10,331 nt of DNA from Methanobacteriota archaeon. GTDB taxonomy: Archaea > Altiarchaeota > Altiarchaeia > IMC4 > QMZM01. Position 1 is the first letter of the stretch. Each line of letters opens with the position of its first letter. The DNA lies in contig JAKFXM010000107.1 of the NCBI GenBank assembly GCA_021731385.1, forward strand, positions 1-10,331, given 5' to 3'. The notes beneath the pieces were generated by a model, which was not told the DNA's origin, did not search any database, and saw nothing but the letters and a program-made list of their open reading frames with translations. The position numbers were made by a program, and so were the translations under genes. Shown piece after piece: positions 1-4,925 of the stretch.

Positions 1-1
1 G

Positions 2-1372
2 AGATGGAAATATAAAACAGGAAGCAGGATATCTGATGTATTCTCTGAAGATTTGGATAATGACGGGTATAAAGAGATAATTGCAGTGTCGGATGATTAC
101 CTCTATCTTCTTAGGATGAATGGAAACCTTATATGGAATAGGGGGATAGATAAAATTACGGCAATAAGCGCGCTGGATATAGACAATGACAGCAAAAAAG
201 AAATTGTTGCAGTATCAAGGAATGGAAGCATGTATTTTATTGATATTAATAACTCTGTTAAATGGAGATCTGGCATAGATGATACCCTCCTTTCAGCATA
301 TACTGCTGATGATAAATTATTTGTAGGTGGAAATAAGAATTTATATGCATTTGCATTAAATTTGGATTATGTAAAAAATTTAGACGCAGAGAGACATTAT
401 TCAAAATCATATGATTACTATATCAAAAATGATTATGAAAACTCAAAGATATATGCAGAAAAAGCGCGGGAGATATATTCAGAGATAAATAATATAGATG
501 GCATTCTGAAATCCGACTACATGCTGCTTCTCTCAAAGCCCAATCTTACATCCGGTGAGAAAAAACAATTGGGCGATCTGTATTATGATAATGCTGTCAA
601 ATATTTCAATTCAGGTAGGTTTGAGGATGCGCTAATCTATGCAGAAAGGGCGCAGGAGATATACACCAAGACCAATTATACTGAAGGCATCGAAAAGTCA
701 AAATTCCTGATATCGGAGATAAATACGGGGATAGTTAGAAACAGAAAAGGTGGGGCTGATAGATACTATCTGAAGGCTATGGACTATTATTTCTTTGGTA
801 AGGATTTTAATAATTCAATTATCTATGCCGAAAAAGCAAGGAATATTTACCTCGAATTAAACGACAGTGAAGGAATTTCAAAATCCGAATCCCTGATATC
901 TGAGATTGAGGGAATAAACCGGAAACAATTGTCCGAGGATTACTATTCCATGGCACAGGAGTATTACAACTCCGGAGATTATGAGAATGCAACCACATAT
1001 GCGAAAAGGGCGATGGGAATTTATCTTGCGTTGAATGACAGCGGGGGGATTTCAAAATCCGGTTCATTGCTTTCGTCAGTTAGGAGACATGGTGAGGCTG
1101 ACAACTATTATGCTATTGCACAGGGGTTGTATAACATCAGACAATACGGGAATGCAAGCGTATATGCAAAAACTGCAAAGGACATCTATTTAGAATTAAA
1201 TGACACAGCAGGGGTATTGGATTCAGGCACTCTGATTCTTGAAATCGACAAAAAAATCCGGGAAAAGGAGATAACAGATTTTGCTCCAGTTGCGGCAGGG
1301 ATTATATTGTTTGCGATTATTTTGCTTTTTATACCAAAAAAGGGCATCATTCATAGAAAAATTCCCAAATAG
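2..1372 (+). CDS. Membrane-anchored surface protein, beta-propeller-like repeats plus TPR-like repeats (5' partial)
   Basis: The frame is open from base 2, so the start lies outside the window; the ATG at 53 is internal to a repeat. The first ~350 bases encode beta-propeller-like units (an LDNDGYKEIIAV and an LDIDNDSKKEIVAV motif followed by YLYLL/MYFID strands and a W residue), resembling FG-GAP or PQQ-type blades. Next come five helical repeats of about 50-60 residues with the signature YAxxAxxIYxxxN (386-1270), TPR-like in character. A hydrophobic segment (about 1280-1336) followed by a basic tail predicts a C-terminal membrane anchor with the bulk outside the cell. Many N-X-S/T sequons support an external location. 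Function is unknown; a cell-surface binding or scaffold protein is an inference. The stop overlaps the convergent BofA-like gene by 22 bp. Confidence 0.8.
   Translation, partial: RWKYKTGSRISDVFSEDLDNDGYKEIIAVSDDYLYLLRMNGNLIWNRGIDKITAISALDIDNDSKKEIVAVSRNGSMYFIDINNSVKWRSGIDDTLLSAYTADDKLFVGGNKNLYAFALNLDYVKNLDAERHYSKSYDYYIKNDYENSKIYAEKAREIYSEINNIDGILKSDYMLLLSKPNLTSGEKKQLGDLYYDNAVKYFNSGRFEDALIYAERAQEIYTKTNYTEGIEKSKFLISEINTGIVRNRKGGADRYYLKAMDYYFFGKDFNNSIIYAEKARNIYLELNDSEGISKSESLISEIEGINRKQLSEDYYSMAQEYYNSGDYENATTYAKRAMGIYLALNDSGGISKSGSLLSSVRRHGEADNYYAIAQGLYNIRQYGNASVYAKTAKDIYLELNDTAGVLDSGTLILEIDKKIREKEITDFAPVAAGIILFAIILLFIPKKGIIHRKIPK
386..1270 (+). repeat. Five TPR-like coding repeats
   Basis: Five diverged tandem coding units start near 386, 569, 755, 935 and 1097. 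Each has a Tyr-rich first helix (YYxxAxxYY) and a second helix with YAxxAxxIY, followed in four units by an N-X-T/S-(E/G/A)-G turn. Linkers between units vary in length. The DNA copies are diverged, so this is an old protein-level repeat rather than a recent DNA duplication. Confidence 0.75.
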
Positions 1373-1818
1373 TGCAAAATCAGAATAAGCAAAACCCCGG
1401 GAATTCCAAATAGTACTATCATGATAAGCGCCGGCAGGGTTATGCTGATTTCTACCCCGAATATATGGATTAAAATCAGTAAGAATATCAGTCCCGAGAT
1501 TGAATTTATTATGTAATATTTTGACATGCGCCAGAGTTCTGCAAGTATTGCCATTATTGCAATAAATATGAGTATGTAAAAAATCCAGTGGTAGTCCTTC
1601 ATGAACGGGAGAAATTTGTCGATTGAATTTAAGATGCCTTCTATGGAATTTTCCAGTGACGGGAAAACGGAAAAAATAATCCCGCCTATCATGTCAGCAA
1701 GGGTCTTTATTGCATTGTATATGCTGTCCAGGGCAGGCTTTAATTTATCCTCCGCTGACACCGCAGGGGCGGTTAGAATGGCGGATAGTAGTATTAATAT
1801 TGGATTTAATATTTTCAT
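1351..1818 (-). CDS. BofA-like small membrane protein with signal peptide
   Basis: A 155-residue protein. Residues 1-22 look like a signal peptide (hydrophobic core, then AVSAED). A soluble, amphipathic stretch of about 55 residues follows, then hydrophobic segments near residues 77-92, 105-120 and 128-153. The C-terminal third, with NSISGLIFLLILIHIFGV and later LFGIPGVLLILILHYLGIF, resembles the pro-sigma-K processing inhibitor BofA family; homologues with this fold are annotated in archaea, where no sigma-K exists and the role is unknown. In Bacillus, BofA inhibits a site-2-type intramembrane protease, so regulation of a membrane protease is a possible but untested role. It follows ftsY on the same strand with a 73-nt gap that contains a TATA-like box, so it may have its own promoter. 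Family assignment is from remembered motifs. Confidence 0.65.
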   Translation of the reverse strand: MKILNPILILLSAILTAPAVSAEDKLKPALDSIYNAIKTLADMIGGIIFSVFPSLENSIEGILNSIDKFLPFMKDYHWIFYILIFIAIMAILAELWRMSKYYIINSISGLIFLLILIHIFGVEISITLPALIMIVLFGIPGVLLILILHYLGIFL

Positions 1819-1840
1819 GTTCTCTAATTCATTAATTTTT

Positions 1841-1849
1841 CTTTTATAA
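1841..1849 (-). promoter_or_regulatory. TATA-like box for the BofA-like gene
   Basis: On the minus strand this reads TTATAAAAG, centred about 27 nt upstream of the ATG at 1818. That spacing predicts a nearly leaderless transcript. It lies in the AT-rich gap after ftsY. Prediction by motif and spacing only. Confidence 0.4.
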
Positions 1850-1873
1850 TTAAAATAGCCATAATTGCTGTAA

Positions 1874-1891
1874 CTATAAAACTAAAAATCC
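1874..1891 (-). terminator. Possible oligo-T terminator after ftsY
   Basis: Directly after the ftsY stop the minus strand reads GGATTTTTAGTTTTATAG, with runs of five and four T. Archaeal RNA polymerase terminates at such U-rich stretches without a hairpin. The runs are short, so read-through into the BofA-like gene is possible. Confidence 0.3.
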
Positions 1892-2842
1892 TTAACCAAG
1901 AATTCTGTCAACAAACCATTCCCTGTTAAATTCCTTCAGGTCATCATAGCCCTGACCCGTTCCCATTAATATGATTGGTTTCTTTGTTATGTCTGTTATT
2001 GACAATGCACACCCTCCTTTCGCATCCGAATCCATCTTTGTAAGGATTACTGCATCAATTCCGATCTCCTTGTTGAATTTCTCTGCCTGATCAACTGCAT
2101 CGTTCCCGGTTAGAGCATCACCCACGAATATCCTCAGGTCGGGCTTGTTAATCCTGCAAATCTTCTTCATTTCATCCATAAGATTCACGTTTGTCTGCAT
2201 CCTGCCAGCAGTGTCTGCTAATACTACATCAATATTCCTGGCAATTGCATGTTCTATCGCATCATAGATAACGGCAGTTGAATCTCCCCCTTTCTGATGG
2301 CTTATAACCTTAATATTCAGGGAATCCGCATGCTTAGTTATCTGCTCTATCGCCCCTGCCCTGAATGTATCACCTGCCGCAAGAACAACAGAAAAATTAT
2401 TCTTCATAAGATAATTTGCAAATTTTGCTATTGTGGTGGTTTTTCCGCTGCCATTTATCCCGAAGAAGATTACCTTAAATGGCTTTTTGGATTCCTGTAT
2501 TGTTTTTATTATGTCAATTTCTTTCTCCAGATTTAGTATATCCGACAAAACACCCCTAAGGGAATCCCTGACAAATTTTCCAATATTATTTTTCTCTATA
2601 TCCCGATTCAATAACTCTCCCCTCAGTTTTTCTATAATAACCTCTGATGTCTGGAAAGCAACATCATTCTCTATTAAATCAATCTGAAAATCATGAAGGA
2701 TATTGTCAATGTCTCTTTCAGAAAGCATAATACTCCTGCTGAACATACCCTTTATCTTTGTTCCTGTGGTAATCTCTTCAGAATCAACCCCTGCTACCCT
2801 GCCAATAAAACCCCTGAATTTCTCTTTTAGAAGGTTAAACAT
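1892..2842 (-). CDS. ftsY: Signal recognition particle receptor FtsY
   Basis: SRP receptor GTPase that docks SRP-ribosome complexes at the membrane. The 316-residue protein has an N-terminal helical bundle (about 1-105) and the SRP-type GTPase domain: P-loop GINGSGKT (128-135), DTFRAGA (158-164), DTAGR (210-214), TKMDSD (268-273) and the closing GTGQGYDDL (294-302). The long acidic A-domain of many bacterial FtsY proteins is absent; a short basic/amphipathic N-terminus (FNLLKEKFRGFIGRV) may serve as the membrane-binding helix. It is FtsY rather than Ffh/SRP54 because there is no Met-rich M domain. The start at 2842 is supported by a GGTGG Shine-Dalgarno sequence a few bases upstream. It follows the PIN-like gene by 12 nt and is probably at least partly co-transcribed with it. 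Prefoldin alpha next to ftsY is a known archaeal gene neighbourhood. Confidence 0.96.
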   Translation of the reverse strand: MFNLLKEKFRGFIGRVAGVDSEEITTGTKIKGMFSRSIMLSERDIDNILHDFQIDLIENDVAFQTSEVIIEKLRGELLNRDIEKNNIGKFVRDSLRGVLSDILNLEKEIDIIKTIQESKKPFKVIFFGINGSGKTTTIAKFANYLMKNNFSVVLAAGDTFRAGAIEQITKHADSLNIKVISHQKGGDSTAVIYDAIEHAIARNIDVVLADTAGRMQTNVNLMDEMKKICRINKPDLRIFVGDALTGNDAVDQAEKFNKEIGIDAVILTKMDSDAKGGCALSITDITKKPIILMGTGQGYDDLKEFNREWFVDRILG

Positions 2843-2854
2843 ATCCCACCAGAG

Positions 2855-3343
2855 TTATATCTCATCAATTCTTCTAAGAATTGCAGAATAAACCTCAATT
2901 CTTATCCGCATTCCACTTTCTACTAAATCAAATAGGATATTCTTTGCCTCATCCTTCGCAATTTTTTTCTCTTTTACCAGCTTTAACAGGAAGGTTGTCA
3001 GCCAGTAGCATTCAATGCCTTTGCTTCTTGCTATTTTAATCAACATACGATCATTAGTCAGAAGAAGATCATTGGTTTCCTTAGCTAATAGTATAATAGA
3101 TATATCCGCTTTTTCTATCCCATATAGTTTGCCGGTCTTTTTCTCTCTTGATTTTATCTCAGTTATCCTGATCCAGTCTTCGCATGCCTTTCCTATTTCT
3201 GATACACCAAGTCTTCCTTTGGCTTCTTTCACTACTTCGTCATAAATCTCTGCAGTTATTAAAATCTTCTTAAAGTATTTAAGTAATGATATCCTTCCAA
3301 TCCGGCTGAGTAGAATTAAAACACAGGAATCAATTATTGCCAT
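2855..3343 (-). CDS. DUF3368-type PIN-like protein, putative toxin
   Basis: A 162-residue protein with the layout of PIN-domain nucleases: Asp5 in AIIDSCVLI, a Glu-rich helix (EIYDEVVKE, about 32-40), Asp80 in GIEKADISIILLAKE and Asp98 in LLLTNDRML. These are the expected metal-binding positions. The C-terminal ~45 residues form an extra helical region. The overall look matches the DUF3368 family, which in archaea and cyanobacteria is commonly paired with a UPF0175 protein. Here it starts one base after the stop of the UPF0175 gene (TGA-T-ATG), so the pair is translationally coupled. By analogy it would be an RNase toxin neutralised by its partner. Activity is inferred; no target is visible. 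The pair lies between pfdA and ftsY, suggesting insertion into a conserved cluster. Confidence 0.8.
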   Translation of the reverse strand: MAIIDSCVLILLSRIGRISLLKYFKKILITAEIYDEVVKEAKGRLGVSEIGKACEDWIRITEIKSREKKTGKLYGIEKADISIILLAKETNDLLLTNDRMLIKIARSKGIECYWLTTFLLKLVKEKKIAKDEAKNILFDLVESGMRIRIEVYSAILRRIDEI

Positions 3344-3344
3344 A

Positions 3345-3638
3345 TCATATCCTTCCCATGTCCCTTTCCAACTCCTCCAAGGTGTAGCCCATACCTATTC
3401 CCTCTTTAGAAACCAGATCTAGAATCTCTATGTAGGTAAGTCCGGCAAAACTTGCAGCCTTTCTTATGGTTATCTTATGTTCTTTTAATAATTCTAACGC
3501 CTTTCTCTGTTTCCAGTCTTTTATGGCATCAGCCAATAGTTTTCTTATTATTTCCGCCCTATCTGCATGTTCCTCTTTTTCTATCCTTTTTAGGTCCTGC
3601 ACATATCTCTCGGGTATTCTTGCCGTAATAACATCCAT
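3345..3638 (-). CDS. UPF0175 family protein, putative antitoxin
   Basis: A 97-residue protein. Residues 1-45 (DVITARIPERYVQDLKRI then AEIIRKLLADAIKDW) look like a ribbon-helix-helix DNA-binding domain: a short strand followed by two helices. Residues 48-97 (ALELLKEHKITIRKAASFAG then IEILDLVSKEGI) match the UPF0175 pattern, with a helix-turn-helix-like segment and the final acidic TLEELERDM. UPF0175 proteins often precede DUF3368 PIN-like proteins, as here. The expected role is antitoxin and autorepressor. The near-palindrome ending 13 nt upstream of the ATG is a plausible operator. The start at 3638 is the first ATG downstream of the TATA box and fits a leaderless mRNA. Confidence 0.82.
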   Translation of the reverse strand: MDVITARIPERYVQDLKRIEKEEHADRAEIIRKLLADAIKDWKQRKALELLKEHKITIRKAASFAGLTYIEILDLVSKEGIGMGYTLEELERDMGRI

Positions 3639-3650
3639 AATTATAATATA

Positions 3651-3674
3651 GTTACAATTGTATATAAATGTAAC
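3651..3674 (-). promoter_or_regulatory. Operator-like palindrome over the TATA box of the UPF0175/PIN pair
   Basis: A 24-bp near-palindrome with outer arms GTTACA and TGTAAC; 10 of 12 half-site positions are symmetric. It covers a minus-strand TATA-like TTTATATA (3661-3668), centred about 27 nt from the antitoxin ATG at 3638, which predicts a leaderless transcript. A dimeric ribbon-helix-helix antitoxin bound here would block the TATA-binding protein, giving classic autorepression. The symmetry and position are visible; binding is inferred. Confidence 0.55.
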
Positions 3675-3684
3675 CTTAAATCAT

Positions 3685-4119
3685 TCAGCCCTGTGCCTGC
3701 ATCTCCCCAACTAATCTCTCATACTGGGAATTAAGTTCAATTAGTTTGTTATTCACACCAACAGCATTTTTCTCTATCTTCTCCATTGCAGTCTTCAATT
3801 CCTCCCCCCTTGTATCAAGACCCTTTTTTGCATCTGCAATTGTTTTCTCGACAGAGATATTTGCACCAATTCCAAAAATTACCCTTTCAGTATCCTTCAG
3901 TTCTGCCTTTACAAAGGAATTTGAGCCAATAGGGACCAATATAGGCGTTCCAGACTTGTTTTCAGAAAGCGCAGTAAGGACTTCAATTGTTGAATTTAAT
4001 TCAATCATTGTACCTTCAATCAATTGAATCTGTCTTGAAATACCCTCCATTATCCTTTTGTAATTTTCTATCTCAATTACAATCTTCTGTAATTCCTGCT
4101 GTTTGCTTTTTTTGTCCAT
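3685..4119 (-). CDS. pfdA: Prefoldin alpha subunit
   Basis: Alpha subunit of the hexameric prefoldin chaperone, which holds unfolded proteins and passes them to the thermosome. The 144 residues fit the family length. Long N- and C-terminal coiled-coil helices (about 1-50 and 90-140) flank a beta-hairpin core with SGTPILVPIGSNSFVKAEL followed by VIFGIGANISVEKT, typical of the alpha type with its two hairpins. The start at 4119 lies 43 nt inside the 3' end of rpiA, so translation is probably coupled; no clear Shine-Dalgarno sequence precedes it. Downstream lie the UPF0175/PIN pair and ftsY. In many archaea pfdA directly precedes ftsY, so the intervening pair looks like a later arrival. Confidence 0.93.
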   Translation of the reverse strand: MDKKSKQQELQKIVIEIENYKRIMEGISRQIQLIEGTMIELNSTIEVLTALSENKSGTPILVPIGSNSFVKAELKDTERVIFGIGANISVEKTIADAKKGLDTRGEELKTAMEKIEKNAVGVNNKLIELNSQYERLVGEMQAQG

Positions 4120-4925
4120 TTTTTTCTATGTAATATTTTTACCTCATTGCCATAACCCACAATAACAATCTCTGGTATTCTTTTTGAAAAAATACCGTTA
4201 TCAATTACACCGGAAATTGAATTAATCCTATCCTCAAGTTCTTCTGGATTTTTTATTTCAAATTTTGTATCAATGATGATATTGCCATTATCTGTTTTAA
4301 AATTCTCTCTCAGTTTTGGACTTCCGCCTATTTCTCTCAATTCATTTATAACAAACCTTAGTTTATCAGGATAAATCTCGACAGGCACAGGGAAATTTCC
4401 CAATTCCTTGACAATCTTTGTATAATCGGCAATTACAATAAACTCTTTTGATGCGTTTGCAACGATCTTCTCCATTGTATGAGCACCGCCCCCGCCCTTT
4501 ATAAGATTGAATTTGCTGTCAATTTCATCCGCACCATCCACATCAAGGTCGATAACTGGATGTTCCCTGAGGCTGGAGAGCGAAATTCCAAGATTCTCCG
4601 CCAGTTTCTTAGTCGCAATTGATGTCGGGATTCCTGTTATCCGGATATTGTCGTCTTTAATCTTCCCCCCAAGCCCCTCAATGAAATATCTCACAGTAGA
4701 GCCTGTTCCAAGCCCAAGAATCATCCCGTCCCTGACATAGTCAAGGGCTTTCTCAGCCGAGGTTTTTTTTGATAATTCGAGACTTCGGTTCGAGGACTTT
4801 GTCCTCGAAACTTCGATTCGAGACCTTTGGTCTCGAAACTTCGACGGCAGAGCCGTCGAATCGACACCTTTGGTGTCGAATAATTCGATGTCTTGGTTCA
4901 TTCTAAAAAAGATATTAATAAGCAT
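4077..4925 (-). CDS. rpiA: Ribose-5-phosphate isomerase A with hairpin-encoded N-terminal extension
   Basis: Interconverts ribose 5-phosphate and ribulose 5-phosphate. The core is convincing: SAEKALDYVRDG, then LGLGTGST, DLDVDGADEID, KGGGGAH followed by the MEKIVA segment with the likely catalytic Glu, and a C-terminal IVIVGYGNEV. The oddity is at the N-terminus: some 40 residues rich in Ser, Arg, Lys and Asp are encoded by four tandem DNA hairpins (4789-4879). No ATG, GTG or TTG occurs in frame between the hairpins and the core, so they must be translated. Candidate starts are GTG 4928, ATG 4925 (sharing one base with the thrS stop, TGATG) and ATG 4901, which would give a family-like N-terminus MNQDIEL. 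The last ~15 residues (KKWTKKANSRNYRRL) overlap pfdA and probably lie beyond the fold. Operon with thrS and pfdA. Confidence 0.92.
   Translation of the reverse strand: MLINIFFRMNQDIELFDTKGVDSTALPSKFRDQRSRIEVSRTKSSNRSLELSKKTSAEKALDYVRDGMILGLGTGSTVRYFIEGLGGKIKDDNIRITGIPTSIATKKLAENLGISLSSLREHPVIDLDVDGADEIDSKFNLIKGGGGAHTMEKIVANASKEFIVIADYTKIVKELGNFPVPVEIYPDKLRFVINELREIGGSPKLRENFKTDNGNIIIDTKFEIKNPEELEDRINSISGVIDNGIFSKRIPEIVIVGYGNEVKILHRKKWTKKANSRNYRRL
4772..4888. repeat. Tandem array of four perfect triloop hairpins inside rpiA
   Basis: Four near-contiguous palindromes. H1 4789-4809: arms TTCGAGGAC/GTCCTCGAA, loop TTT. H2 4817-4837: arms TTCGAGACC/GGTCTCGAA, loop TTT. H3 4840-4860: arms TTCGACGGC/GCCGTCGAA, loop AGA. 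H4 4861-4879: arms TCGACACC/GGTGTCGA, loop TTT. All arms pair perfectly. The outer TCGA is constant while the inner four bases vary with matching changes. A decayed fifth unit may lie at 4776-4793. The linkers after H1 and H2 also put TCGAA next to TTCGA, so neighbouring units can pair with one another. The borders are a 9-bp direct repeat ATAATTCGA (4772-4780 and 4880-4888). Confidence 0.92.

Noticed and set aside
1601..1849. Plus-strand 82-codon frame opposite the BofA-like gene
   Set aside because: The minus-strand frame has a convincing signal peptide and membrane segments; the plus frame has no recognisable features.
2297..2891. Plus-strand open frames of 60-85 codons opposite ftsY
   Set aside because: Shadows of the ftsY frame with no family similarity and no plausible start signals.
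4786..4812. Sequence reminiscent of a tRNA T-arm (GGTTCGA) near the hairpins
   Set aside because: No acceptor, D or anticodon arms in the right order; the motif is explained by the TTCGA arms of the hairpin array.
4789..4879. CRISPR array
   Set aside because: Repeats are 19-21-nt palindromes with variable stems and 0-7-nt linkers; there are no constant repeats with unique spacers and no cas genes nearby.
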